Of a stretch of 55,970 nt of DNA, positions 21,441 through 33,377 are shown one piece after another. The position numbers and the translations under genes are program-made. The notes beneath the pieces were generated by a model. The model made no database searches. It saw nothing but the letters and a program-made list of their open reading frames with translations, and was not told the origin of the DNA. This stretch comes from Ceraceosorus guamensis (taxonomy: Eukaryota; Basidiomycota; Exobasidiomycetes; Ceraceosorales; Ceraceosoraceae), in the NCBI RefSeq assembly GCF_003144195.1, contig NW_020290091.1, forward strand, positions 1 through 55,970, in the 5' to 3' direction. How positions within the stretch are numbered: position 1 is the stretch's first letter; every line of letters starts with the position of its first letter.

Positions 21441-23164
21441 ATGTTGCGATCTACTGCCTCTTCCGCGGTCACGGCGCTTGGCAAACGACCTGCCCTCGTC
21501 GCTCCGCTGGCTGCGAGATGTTGGAGACAGTCAGATGGATCTGTGGATGTAGTGGTGACCGCATCCTCCATCACCAACATCGCCTTTCCCTCCTCGTCCT
21601 GCTCCTCCTCCTCCTCTCCTTCCCTCGTCTCGGCCTGCAATGCTCGTCGGCAAGCGCGTTCCTTTTCAACTTCTTGCAGTGCGCAAGCTCCGGGCTTGGT
21701 GCCTCAAGTCAAGCAGAGCGAGCCTACCTTGGCGCCAGGCGCGCAAAATTCTGCATCTTCCTCCAAGCTGAACAGTTTCATGTCTCCTGCAGCGGTAGCT
21801 GCTGCTACGAGAGCGACGGACAGACCATACCGCAAGGAGAGGAGACTGGCTCAGAAAGCTCAGCGCAAGCAGGCAAAGCGAGAGAAGGCAGTCAACTCCA
21901 TCTTTGCTAAAGCGGGCGTAGCCACCAGCAAATACTCTGCTTATGTGCGCAAGGATCAGCAATTCAAGACGTTCAAGCCCCTGACGCCCTCTCTCAGATG
22001 GGTGCGACATCTGCTACAACCGGACCTGCACAAGGGGAAGCCTGAAAGGGCGCTCACCATAGCGAAGAGGAGCACGGCAGGGCGAAACAACTCGGGCAAA
22101 GTGGTGGTGAGAGGCAGAGGAGGTGGACACAAACGGAGAATTCGCATCGTCGATTTCCACAGAAAGACGCCTGGAGAGCAAGATGTGCTGCGGGTCGAGT
22201 ACGATCCGGGACGCAGCGCTCACATCGCGCTCATCGAACACAAGGAAAGCAAACTCAAGTCTTACATCCTCGCGCCCCATGGCCTGAGAGCGGGCGATAC
22301 GGTTGAGTCGTTCAGGTACAGCACAGACGTGCCCGGCGAGGCAAGCGGCAGCAGCACTCTCGACATTGGCATCTTCCGCACCAAAGCCATTCGTCCAGGC
22401 AACGTGCTGCAGCTACACCTCATACCCATTGGTACGATGATTCACAATCTATCGCTCACTCCGCATGGCTCGGCCAAGCTCATCCGATCAGCAGGTGCGG
22501 TGGGGCAGCTGATCGCCTTTGTCAAGCGGTCCAAGTCTTCGCCCGTTAGCAGCGCGATTGGACAGCCGCGTGGAGATATTCACAATGCTTTTGATGTCGA
22601 AGAAATTGAACAGGATGGGGCGCAGCAGAATCTGCCAACGCATGCGCAAGTCAAGTTGCAGAGCGGAGAAGTTCGGCTGGTGCCCATTCGCTGCCATGCT
22701 ACCGTAGGTCGGGTCAGCAACATAGATCATGAACACATTCGCCTCGGAAAGGCTGGTAGATCGAGATGGCTGGGCATCAGGCCCAAGGTGCGAGGTGTAG
22801 CTATGAATGCGTGAGTGCAGCGACGCCTTGATACGTATTGATGGCATATACAAGAAAGCTCACTATCTCGGCCGCTTACTCCGCCCAGCATCGATCATCC
22901 CCATGGTGGTGGTCGAGGAAAGTCGAAGTCAAATATGGTGAGATTTGAGTGCTTTCGTAGACGCCGGCACGTTTCGACAACACTTACTCAGACTACGGCC
23001 GCGGCTCGATGTCGATTTCCTAACAGCATCCGAAATCGATTTACGGCTGGAAGACGGAAGGACGTACACGCAAGCCGGGCACCAGGACTGGGAACAGGAT
23101 GGTCATTCGCGAGAGACCGAGGCAGAATGGCAAGCGTCGCGTCAAGGGTGCTCCCGCAGCTTAG
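21441..23164 (+). CDS. RML2: Mitochondrial large ribosomal subunit protein uL2m
   Basis: The mitochondrial homologue of bacterial L2, which binds 23S-type rRNA near the peptidyl-transferase centre. Three exons: 21441-22810, 22889-22937 and 23027-23164, giving 518 residues. That is longer than yeast Rml2 (393) because of a ~200-residue Ser/Ala/Lys-rich N-terminus that probably includes the mitochondrial targeting sequence (MLRSTASSAVTALGKR). The first rRNA-binding domain starts about residue 204 (TAGRNNSGKVVVRGRGGGHK). The conserved loop AMNAIDHPHGGGRGKSKS is assembled across exons 1/2. The basic C-terminus (TRKPGTRTGNRMVIRERPRQ) lies in exon 3. Without splicing, the frame would stop at 22814 and lose the HPHGGG loop, so the introns are well supported. 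Confidence 0.94.
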
Positions 23165-24595
23165 GTCAGGTCGGTCTGCAAGCCGAGCGCTTCTCCGAAG
23201 AAATACTCGAGCCAGAAGCAAATGCATGCCATCATGCGCAATGGTTTTCAATAGCCTTTACAATTGTCGCGCGCCCTTATCGACCCAGATCTTGACGAAG
23301 ATTTGCTTGCACAGAGCAGCTTGACTTGATCCTTGTTCCCGGCCTCATGGCTGGCCGAGCATTCAGCAGCCGGATGTTGTGCGCGCGACGCCGTCCTCGT
23401 AGACCCACCGTTTGTCTTGCGAGTAGGGAGGGAAGCCGCGTTCAAAGTCACATGGGTGCTCGTCTTTCTCGGCTCGAACGTGGTCAAGGGAAGCGCTGTC
23501 ACCAGGATTGTGTCACAGTAAAAATTTGCGCTGCGCGCACGCGTGGGCCCAACATTGAGTACAGCTCGCTGCTGGCGTGAAACCTAGCACCAAATCGATC
23601 ATGAACTTGGCTAGTCAATCAGCTCATGACAAAAAGGCCCTCACGGAGAGGAGAGCGGTCAGCACGCGTCACGAACCCCAAGTGGGAGTTTGAGGTGATC
23701 AACAGTCGGGCAAGTCGCGAGCGCTGCACGGTCACGTGATCAAGCACAGCGGGATCCAAGCGCACGAACGAGCGGTCCAATGCGTCGATATTTGCTGCTG
23801 CTGGCGGTGCGGCGTTGGCTGCTGGGGGCGTGCAGGCAGGCGCTTATTGTTGACTTGTTATTCGTGATTTCAATTGTTCTCGCCGCAATCGCGCTTGACC
23901 CCCGCCGCTGCTGGCCACGCTGCTGTGCGCGTGATGTGTAGACAGCAGCGGTAGCGAGCGGCACAGCTTGTACAGCAGTACATAGGAATAGCGCACACGC
24001 ACACGCGGTGCAGCAGAAGCAGCAGCAGAAGAGCTAATAAGCGTCCAATTGCGCTTTCCACCTGCTGCTGCTCGTGAATGGTGTCCTTTGATCGCGCTCC
24101 CCGCCCAGCTGAAGTCGGGACTGCGCGTATGATCGAGCAGACCAGGGCCGTCACTACCACTCACACTATTCCAACTACTACAACTCTGACCAGTGCCACT
24201 ATACTACTCGCGACTCGTGACTAGAGCTCACTCACTTTCTACATCCTTCTGCCCACACCTGTCCAGCTTGCAAACACCTCAGTCCGCGCAACGCCAGCGT
24301 CAGCGCCTCTCTCAGAGGTCCTCGACAAGTCAAGCGCCTTGCACGCCCCTCAGCCTTTGCGTTGCGGCAATGCGTTGAGCTGGCAAGGACGACGTTTCGC
24401 GCGCATACAGCTGATCCATTTGTCCTCGCACTCTGTGATCAATACCTCGGCCAGTGTGTGCCTCAATCGTCCGACCTCCATCTGTGATCTCTCTGGCTCG
24501 CCTTGCAGTGTGTTCGTTTCGATATCGCAGCTGCCGGAGCACCTCGTCGATACTGACTCAACAAACGTAAAGCCATCTCCGTCACCTCCGCCACC
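23165..24595. other. Upstream region of the striatin gene
   Basis: 1.4 kb between uL2m and striatin, both on the plus strand. It contains CA/GC-rich simple stretches near 23990-24010, GCAGCAGAAGCAGCAGCAG near 24011-24030, and CTCGCGACTCGTGACTAGAG at about 24207-24226. A pyrimidine-rich stretch precedes the striatin start. No coding frame is convincing. Confidence 0.4.
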
Positions 24596-27500
24596 ATGAG
24601 TTCTCTCTTGACCAACGGCATGTACTTGCAGCAACAAGGCGGTGGCCCCGTTCAAGGTCAGCATATGTTCGCCAGCATGGGCCCACCTCAGCAGCAGCAG
24701 ATGCAGCAAGGCCAGCAGCAGCAGCAGCAGCAGCAGCAAGGGAGTCAAGGTGGGCCGCCTGGCGCACCAGGCAGTCACGGCAATGGTCAAAATCTTAGCG
24801 AAGCTGGGATCTCCGCTCCACCAGAGTACTCTCTGGGAGGCGTTCTGCACTTCTTGCAGACCGAGTGGCGGCGCCACGAGCGTGATCGCAACGAGTGGGA
24901 GATAGAGCGCGCAGAGATGAGGGTGAGTAGCCGCTCCGCGGCATGGCAGGCTTGAATCTCTGCAGAGTCGCTCGCGCTGACCATCACCGCTGCTCACCTT
25001 GTACCACTTTACCTGCATCAGGCGCGCATTGCACTGCTCGAGGGAGAGCGCCGAGGCGTGGAGAACCTGAAGACAGATTTGATGAGGCGCGTCAAGATGC
25101 TCGAGTACGCACTCAGACAGGAGCGGTGAGCGCCATCGGCAATTTGCGAAGCTGCCCGGAAGGGTGCGTCTAGGCTCATCACAATTTCTCAACAACCGTA
25201 CTTGCTTCTACAGCAACAAGTATCTCTCTAGCGGCGCAGGTAGCACCCTCACTGCCGCCGGTGCTGGGCCGCAGGGCACGATTTCAGGCATTCCTGCGAC
25301 CAAATTCGCAACGCTTCAAGGCGCTGATCGACCTGCCTCCTCCAGCGGACGAAGCTCTCCTGCACGACAGGAATCTGACCGTAAGTGCTGCTGCGGCTGC
25401 TGCCCGCACACCACAGCATGCGGACCTTTCGGCTCACCATATCGCCTTGATGCATATATGCTCAGCCTCGGCCTCTGCGGAGCCAGCCACACATCAGCGC
25501 GGCGGGTCCACATTTTCCATCAACACCTTGAACATGGGCACGGTGAATGGCTTGACGCTGAGCGGACCGGGAGCCTCCCTCTCGCGCTCCAACACGACCA
25601 ATTCCAAGAATTCACGGGCACGTGCCAAAGCGCAAGAGTATCTCAAACAGTGAGCATAGAACCGAGACGTTCAAGTGGAGCGTCGATCATGAACTAGACT
25701 GAGCTTGGAGTATTACGCTCCTCATTTCTTTTGTGCTAAGGTGTCTGCAGGAGATCTCGTATTTGACTAGCACATCGACACTAAATCCGTTGCCCGATAG
25801 AGCTTATACCGGCACCGGCGGCGGCAGTTTCAGCATTGTGCGACCTAGGAAAGCTTTACTGGACAATGCTCCCCCGACTGTTGGTACTGCGTTGGATGAT
25901 GGGCTTACTCTGGGGAGTCGCTCCGCGCCTCCAGGCAGAGTTCCAGGGAGGGGTGGCACACTGGGAGCGCCGCGGTCTTCTCTGGCTACGCAGGCTTTGC
26001 CGGAAGAGTCGTCCGAATCCGAGGCAGGTAGCGAGTCTCATCAAGGAGCTGATCCGCTGGGCGCGACCGGCGACGTGCAAGGCAAGAGTCCCTTGACTGA
26101 GCCGCTTCAAGCCGCAGCTGCACTTGACGACCGGATGGCGCCTCCTCCTGCGCCTTCGGCTGGTACCACCGACCTACCAGCAGAATATGGCGCTGATCTG
26201 CCAGAAGACGATGAGCCCAACCAAGTCACGGCACGATACAGAGGTGCCGGAGATCCTGCCGATGCCACGGCCTCTGACTGGGCCAAGCTAAAGGAAGCTG
26301 GGCAACGAGAGAGAGAGAAGCGCGAGAGGCAGCGAAAAGCCCAAGCTGCAGTAAATGGAGGTGAGACTGCTCCCGAAGCAGCGACTTTGGCGACCACCTC
26401 GAGCCAGCTCAATCAGCTTCTCAAGGTCAACTCTCGTAGTGCTGAGGACGATCTGGCCAACTTGAGCCTCCACGACCCCGCAGATCAAGCCGCTGCTGCC
26501 CGTGCAGAGGCAGAGAAGAGCGCAGCTGATGACGAAGCGGCGGATCGATTGTGGAAATCGAAGCGAGTGCTTCGCAACCATCTCGATGCTGTTCGTGCCA
26601 TCGCTTTCGACTCCACGGATGCCATCTCCGCTTCGGACGACAACACTATCAAGTTTTGGCACCTGGACCCGGCTACGTTGGACCAGCCAAGCCGGACCGC
26701 TGCCGACAACGAGCCTGTCCTTACTTTTCGAGGTCACACAGCCCCTGTCACCTGCTTGGCAGTCGCGTCTGCCACGCGTCGCATGTTCAGCGGATCCATG
26801 GACTCGAGTGTGCGAGTGTGGAAGCTACCTGAGCGGCCCTTCACTCCGTATCCTCCGTACGAGAATATGGAGCTGGCCAGTCTGGCTGGACACACTCAGG
26901 CAGTGTGGGACATGGCTCTATTGCCGCAGCAAGGAGAAGGGTTTTTGTTGGCTACTGCGTCGGCCGACGGCACGGTCAAAATTTGGACAACTGACGACAG
27001 ACCTGCTCTGCAGCTCTCCTGGGACTATCACGGGACAAATGACGGCCGGATAACAGGAGAGGCTGCTGCTATTGATGCTACCGAGCGACCCGTACCCACA
27101 TCCGTCTGCGTCGTGCACTCCGACTTGCGGACCGTGGCAGTCAGCTACTCAAACTCCATCGTCAAGCTATTCGAGCTGAGAAGCGGACGGGAAGTGCTCA
27201 AGCTCAAGAGCGACAGCACCTACCAAGGGACGCCGGCCAGTCAAGTCAACAAGATTGTCGCGCACCCGACTTTGCCTTTTCTCGTCAGCGCTCATGAGGA
27301 TAGGCACATTCGTGTCTTCGACCTCAGTACTGGAGACTGCACATTCGAGATGCTTGCGCATCTCGATGCCGTGACAGCCTTGGACATCGATCCTGCCGGC
27401 CTGACCCTCGTCTCTGGCGGACATGACTGCAGCGTGCGTTTCTGGGACATCAACGGCATTACCGGCGGAGCTACAGGAAGCGGAGTAGAGCCGGCAAAAG

Positions 27501-27658
27501 AAACTTCCAAGGCCGGCTCATCGCAAGCGGTTTGCGTGCAAGAAATCACCGCACACCGCCGCAAGTCGTCCGAAGGCGTGCTCGCCGTACTCTACCACCC
27601 TAGCGCACCCTTCTTTGCATCGAGCGGTGCAGATGGTGTAGTCAGGATCTACGGATGA
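24596..27658 (+). CDS. Striatin-family WD40 scaffold protein
   Basis: Striatins are the regulatory B''' subunits and scaffolds of the STRIPAK phosphatase-kinase complex (Far8/Pro11 in other fungi), acting in cell fusion, septation and development. Five exons: 24596-24922, 25022-25125, 25214-25380, 25466-25649 and 25741-27658, giving 899 residues; the start has a strong GCCACCATGA context. Residues 1-70 contain a Gln tract. The striatin N-terminal signature [20 protein letters not shown] begins about residue 75 and leads into a coiled coil ([18 protein letters not shown]) to about 150. A second conserved block, [14 protein letters not shown], is formed across the exon 4/5 junction. After a disordered linker, about seven WD40 repeats fill residues ~540-899, including [13 protein letters not shown] and [13 protein letters not shown], ending [11 protein letters not shown]. 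Confidence 0.95.
24689..24739 (+). repeat. CAG (polyglutamine) tract in striatin exon 1
   Basis: CAG triplets with a few interruptions (ATG, CAA, GGC), encoding a near-continuous Gln run at about residues 32-48 of striatin. It lies in the non-conserved N-terminus, so its length is likely polymorphic. Confidence 0.85.
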
Positions 27659-28340
27659 GCCAAAGCGTTCTTGCAATGGGCTCTAAATCTTGGCGCACGG
27701 CCCAGCACTTGGTCATTTCACCAGGCTGGGGCGATGCTGCCGCGATGGTTCGCCCGAGGCAGCGAGACCATGCACCTCCCTCTCTGACTGCACTCCGTGT
27801 CGAGACACAGTCACGTAACTTCCTTCTCCCGGCTCACTTAAACCCTCTCGGAAACTTTTCAGCAGCAATCGCACCTTCTGACAGCTCAAGCAATTGTGCT
27901 TTCTGCAAGTCGTTTCTCTAGTCTTGGTCGAAAGGCGGTGCGGCCAATGACATTTTTTTCCATTACACAGCAAGGTTACCATTCCTGGAGGATACTGGCG
28001 GGAGAGATGGCGGGGACATTGCAACGGGCACGAGTTTGTGTGCAAAGTAGACGGCACAGCTCAGCGAATGAAACAATGCACGATTCTAGGTTCGATGCTT
28101 GTGCGTGCCATCATTCTGCGTGCGGCTACATACCTAGCATGGAAGCCCGACTGGCGTGAGTGATTCCGGTCGCTAGCTGCCTAGGCGAACGTGAATCGAG
28201 CCTACGGGGCAAGTTGGGGGCGCATCAGCCATACTAGACAATCGCTCGCGGTAGTCCCTGAAAGTAATTCAGGTGTTGGGCGTTTGAGGAGTCACAATGA
28301 GCATCAAAGGGAGGTACGTGACGAGGGGAATGAGGTTGCC
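27659..28340. other. Striatin 3' region
   Basis: About 680 bp between the striatin stop and the 5S rRNA terminator. No coding frame with family likeness and no RNA gene is seen. Confidence 0.45.
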
Positions 28341-28355
28341 AAAAAAAAATCAAAA
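28341..28355 (-). terminator. Pol III oligo-T terminator of the 5S gene
   Basis: Read on the minus strand, the 5S 3' end runs directly into TTTTT, then GA, then nine Ts (nine As at 28341-28349 on the plus strand). Runs of four or more Ts are the known RNA polymerase III stop signal, and two in tandem make a strong one. Confidence 0.85.
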
Positions 28356-28474
28356 ACCTACGGCATCTGGGATTCACGAGTGGTCCCCCACCTCATTACT
28401 GACCAGACCCTACAGGGTTTCCGCTTCTGGGATCAGACGGGACCAGGCACTTTTCCTGTGGTGTGGCCGTAGAT
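28356..28474 (-). rRNA. 5S ribosomal RNA
   Basis: On the minus strand, a 119-nt sequence begins ATCTACGGCCACACCAC and ends GATGCCGTAGGT. The ends pair into a nine-base helix I (one T-G wobble). The 3' half carries GGTGGGGGACCAC, GTGAATCC and GATGCCGTAG, matching the typical 5S layout and particularly basidiomycete 5S sequences as I know them. Length and the downstream oligo-T terminator agree. The gene stands alone between two convergent protein-coding genes, so this is a dispersed 5S copy outside the rDNA repeat. Whether it is expressed cannot be told, but I see no disruption. Confidence 0.88.
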
Positions 28475-28896
28475 GCTGTTTGTAAACTTTGACAGATATA
28501 TATACAGCCAGTCGCGGGGAACGGAAGGTGCTGCTGCATATTCTTGGCGTGGTGTCTTGCGCAGCAAACGTAGCGATAGCGATGCTTGCGGCTGAGCGCA
28601 AAAGTGCGCCCCGGCAACTCTCACATGGCCCACGAGGGCGCGATGGAAGTTGATGCGCTTTCTGACGTTCTCTTCAGCTTGCAAGCGTGCTGTCATGATT
28701 GTGCAGGTGTAACTCAAAGCGCATACAATTGTGTGGGAGGCGTCGCAGGTGTCAGACAGACAGAATACAGTGAGAGAGTGCTCTCGATGGGAAACGGTAC
28801 GGAGAGGTGATCGAAGGGCGTCATGAGAGGGGTACGATGGCTCAAGCAGAAAGGTTGTCGATTTGTGCCGCGCCATTTCAAAAATGAGTGATCGCT
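28475..28896. other. Short intergenic stretch with 5S upstream sequence
   Basis: 422 bp between the 5S start and the stop of the CTL-like gene. It presumably holds the 5S upstream promoter and the 3' UTR of the neighbour. Open frames here have no family likeness. Confidence 0.4.
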
Positions 28897-31800
28897 TCAC
28901 GCTTGAAAAGCACCTTCAGTGTCCAACTGATCGGCGGCCTTTTCAAACGCTTCCTTCGCTGCCTTGCAGTGCGTCTCGCCCCCAGCTTCGTCGATGGCGA
29001 AACAAAGGAAAAGCGTGTCTGCAGCATTTCCAACAACGTCGGCGCAGAGTCTCAGCGTCCAGTAAGAGACCAGTGCGCAGAGAAGGCCAACGAGGGGCGC
29101 GTCGGCAGGCACATGGAGGTTGTGTGCTGAGAATAAGAATCCTGCGAGACCACTGAGCAACGAGAGGGAAAGTGTGAAGAGATCCAGCATGAGATGGATG
29201 ATCAGGCCTGTGAGAAGTGTGCAGGAGGTTAGCGTCAGTCACGTATTCAGCGGAAGATTCGATCCGCATAGCAAACTCACCATCCATGACCCCTTTCACA
29301 GAGACGCCCCTTGCAACCCTGCCGGCTCTTCTGGTAGAAGACCAGAAAGGCTCGTTAGTGATGCCGGTGTAGACGAGTGCAAAGTCGCTAACACCTTTGA
29401 GCACGGCCGATAGCCCAGCGAGCATAGCTGCAGCGTGCGCTAGAGGGCTCAAAAGCGCGGGGACACGAGGGTATGCAAGCTGTCGAGATGCACTGCGAGC
29501 GGTTGCAGCGATCAAGGCCGCGAGGCGTGCGAGTGAGAGGACAAGGGCTGCGATGAGCACAGTTCCAAGAGCCGGGCCCGTTGCGCGAGCAAAGGATGCG
29601 CGAACTATGTCGACTTGCGTGGGCGGCGGTGGAATGGCGGGATCGGCGAACCCCGGCGCTGTCAACCAATCACCAGGTGCTGGACTGGGTATAGATCCTT
29701 CGTCAGAGTATACGTCATTTTGTTGATCCTGCTCTCTCTCATCTTCGGACTCTTCGCGGTGAAAGTACCAATGAGAAACGACACCGGCAACAGTAACTCT
29801 TTGGACTCCTCGTAGCGCTGCCCATGTCCAGAGCCACGCACCAAGTGTCGTCCAAGCCATCCACTTTGCGCTCGCATCAGTGTGCCACACCTTGTCCGCG
29901 CCAGCGACGCTCTTACCCAATCGTCCAAAGTGGCCGATCAGGAAAAGACGTGCAAAGATGCTGATCATGGGCACGCTGAGAAGAAGAAAGACGCCTAGTT
30001 GCGCCAGTGAGAGTATCAACAAGGCTGGATGGGACGCGACGACGCGCGAAGAGAGCTCCAAGACAGCTGTGGTGCGAGAGAGGGCAAAGCGACGCTTCCA
30101 CACTCCGCGCGCGAAGCATACAGCGGCAAGAACCGGGACCAAGGAAAGGAAGCGAAGTCTGGCACAAGCAAAGCACAGGTGCCGTCAGCGTCCGCAGTGT
30201 ATCAATCAATCGCAACTCAAACGGACACTCACCCTACCGTGCTCCAAGCACCACCGCTCCATTTCTCGTCGTCGTAGATGAAGCTGCCGGCGAAGGCCCA
30301 TGCCCAGCCGAGTGTCAAGCACAGAGGAATACCCACCAGGCTGGATTTCAGAAAGTGAGAGCCGCCGATCCGAGCGACCTGGCGAAGCGCGAAAAGATTG
30401 GCTACGGCTGCGCCGACTGAAAGAAGGGCCACCAGAAAAAGCATTGGTACTGAGCGGGTCAAGGTGTAGTATGGCGATGGTCGGTTGGGTGAACCTGACG
30501 ATGAGCCCTCCGACTGATGCGCGAAAGGTGGGGGTAGCACAGGTAGAGCGCTGCTTCAGCTCCACGTCCGCCCCTTGAAGCGCCGTTACGGATACTCACT
30601 GGTGCGCCGATTGCTGCGCCTCCCGCGATGACAACAGTGAACAGCATGACAAGTACCCAAGCCAACAGTGCACCCTTGTCTTTCCACTCTCTCCACTGCG
30701 CTGTGTTTCCGGTCGCCCAGGGTGTCCAGCCACTCTTCGCAGGTGGGTGTGGATAAGCGTAGATGTCAGCCGCGACTTGCCGCGTCGTAGAGCCTCTAAA
30801 CGCTCCAGGCAAAGGCAGAGGAAGTGATCCCGACGGGCTAGATGACGCCATCTCGGAAAACAGCAGGGGCTCTCGTATGGAAGAGTGCTCCACACCGTGT
30901 CCATGCGGACCTTGGCGTTCCAGCTCGGACTTCCTCGCCTCGCCACTGCGGATCTGGGGAGAAGAGACAGTCGAAGAAGTGAGGGCATCGCTGGACGAAT
31001 CGTCAGCCGATGACTCCCTGTGACTGCTGCCAAAGGGGCCTGATGCTCTCCTTTCGAAGGCCGAGCTGCGCGGGGCTTCATCGGCCGATGTGCTGGATGA
31101 GGCTTCGTCTAGATCGCGATAAATGTCATCTCCTGCCAAGCCTCTGCCCGAGGCGCGAGCCGATGCAGGCACTCGCCTGGAGCCTTTTGGGTCCGGGACG
31201 CTGCTGACCGCATGGCGGAGGGGCGCTGCGATGCTGGACTCGGCGTGCGCAAGCCAACCTCGAGCTCTGTGGTGTGCCTGATTGGTTGGCACATCGCGTC
31301 GCTTCTTGGTCGAAGTCGAAGAGATCGTCTTCTTTCCGCCTTTGGCTTCCGCATTCTGCACTGCATCTTCTCTGAGAAAGGGATCTCCCTCGTCGGCCTC
31401 GTCGAACCCCTGAAAGCCCGCTATCCGCGAAGCGCTGACAGAAGCGCTGGGTGAATCTCCATCCTCCTCACCGTAGCCCCCGACCCGCGCTTGGCGGTCA
31501 TTCAAGTGGGGTAGCAAACGGTGATGCCGGCGCCACTCTGCTGCATCTGCTTCCACCTCCTCCTCTTCATCTTGACGCTGATCCACATCCACCTCAGCAA
31601 TGTCGTGGGCCGACAAGAAATCTCCGCGCGATGCTCCAGTTGGTACGTGTCGCTTGCCCGACCTCGCGCCGCCCTGAATGTGTGCGCTAGCGAGGCCATA
31701 TCGACTTGCGCCCATCAGGTTCAGCGACGCTCCGCTCTCGCCTCGAAGGACCTGTGAAACGTTCCCAGCAGCTCGAAGTGGGCCGTACGCATGCTTGTGT

Positions 31801-31982
31801 TGCTCGTCGGGCAAGCCGTCAGAGTTGGTGGAAGCATCCAGACTAGACTGGCTGCTCGCCGAGGCCATGAATGCTTCGGCGCCGTGTCCACCACCTGCTC
31901 GAGCCAGCTGATAGGGATCGCCGGTGGACAAACCACCGCCGTTTGACAGAAATCGCGAGGCGTAGGCTGAGAAGGTTGTCAT
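28897..31982 (-). CDS. SLC44/CTL-type choline-transporter-like protein
   Basis: A polytopic membrane protein of the choline-transporter-like family (Pns1 in yeast). Four exons: 31982-30600, 30513-30233, 30158-29281 and 29207-28897, giving 950 residues. Residues 1-430 are a hydrophilic, Ser/Asp/Arg-rich cytosolic N-terminus without recognised domains, unusually long for the family. The first membrane helix is GALLAWVLVMLFTVVIAGG (about 435-455). A series of helices follows, with an acidic loop (EESEDEREQDQQNDVYSDEG) in exon 3. The conserved C-terminal block has FALVYTGITNEPFW and the helix formed across exons 3/4 (VMDGLIIHLMLDLF). Human CTLs move choline or related amines, but the substrate of fungal members is not settled, so substrate is left open. 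Confidence 0.85.
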
Positions 31983-33377
31983 GACTGCTAGCTGCGGTCA
32001 GGCTTGACTTTGTATTGAGCAAGTGGTAGTAGATGCGAGAGACCGCAGCCAAGGGGGTCGAGTGCGCGCTCGCGATGTTGCGTGCAGGGAACTTTGAAAT
32101 GCTGAAGCGTACCCTCACGTGTGGGCAAGTGTGACAAGTGGTGGTGTGAGTGTGAGGAGTTGGGGTGTGAGCGTGAGTGCGGGTGTAAGGGATTGGGTAA
32201 TTTTGCCTGCTGCGCGGGTGGCAGGGCGAGTCACGTCAAGGGTGGATGGATGGAGGTGGAGAGCTGAGGCTAGATCAGCTGAATCACGCTTGGATTGCTG
32301 TGCAGCTGCAGCAGCAGCAGCAGCGGCGCAAACCTGCTGCATTGGATGCTTATGCTGCACTCACGACTTGCTGCGCACGTATGGCGCACCCTCAGCTGCA
32401 TGCATCAGCTGGCGATACCGGTAGGGTATATTCACGATTGCTGGTACTCACGACTCACGACTCACGACCCACGCGACTACTGCAGGTATATCGCACCGAG
32501 TGATCATCAACACCCACAACAGTCGTGAGTCACGCGCGTGCACCGTAGCTCGCGCGCATGGCTCGCCCTTTAGCTGTGCGGTACAGAGGATGGCACGCGA
32601 TATAGCTGTAGAGGATGCTGGCACTTACGCGATCGATAAGGCAGGACGCGCACGACCTCGGCGCCACATCGCAATCATCGTACTGATAACTTGCACATGC
32701 ATGGCAGCAGCTCGACGGTCCGCACCCTCTCCGCTTGCATATGCTGGTGCTGATGGGACTCTTGACTCATCAGACTCATCAGAGCACCGCGATAACCGGG
32801 CTACGGTCGACAGTCACGTGAGTTCATGCATGACTCTGGACTCTGCAGGCACGGTTGACTCAAGACTCAAACTCAAACTGCTCTTAATTGCGATGCGGGA
32901 ATGTGCGGTAGGTGCAGTCAATCAGAGGTTATGTATACAATTGGACCGCACGCCTCTCCCAGCCCTCCAATCGACGCTCGCGACATCGTCAGGGGCGACT
33001 GCACAACGCAAATCGTGACGAGCACGGCAGCGAGAGAGTCATGGTGGCGCGTCGCTCATAGAGCAAGAAGGGAGAAAGTACAACGGCGTGGCCTCGCAAA
33101 GATGTCAGCGCTTTGCAATGCCCTATCATTCCCATCCGTTCCTCTTGACGATTTTCTTTAGCCAGAGTCGCTCCCAAACGTCGCAGAAGCTGACATTGCA
33201 AAGAGATCCCATGGCTTGATGGTGCAATCGTCGAGAAGGGCGTGACGCTACTCAAAATTGCATACATACGCTGTGACCGACGAAGGACTTGTGAAAGGGG
33301 ACTACTCTGGCATCCACGACGGCGCTCATCGTACTGCCAACGAAGTGTCCTCCAGGCAACCCTGGCGACAAGTATTC
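31983..33377. promoter_or_regulatory. CTL-like gene upstream region
   Basis: 1.4 kb between the CTL-like start and the aspartate kinase stop. It contains a T/G-rich run of GTGTGAGTG words near 32120-32190, a short GCAGCAGCAG run near 32306-32325, the heptamer array at 32446-32473, and several GACTC words near 32757-32780 and 32855-32875. No coding frame is convincing. The regulatory role is inferred. Confidence 0.4.
32446..32473. repeat. Tandem ACTCACG heptamer array
   Basis: Three exact head-to-tail copies of ACTCACG and a fourth copy with one change (ACCCACG), followed by another half-site (CGACT). This is the densest local example of the ACTCACGACT word family scattered through the intergenic DNA of this window. 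Confidence 0.85.
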
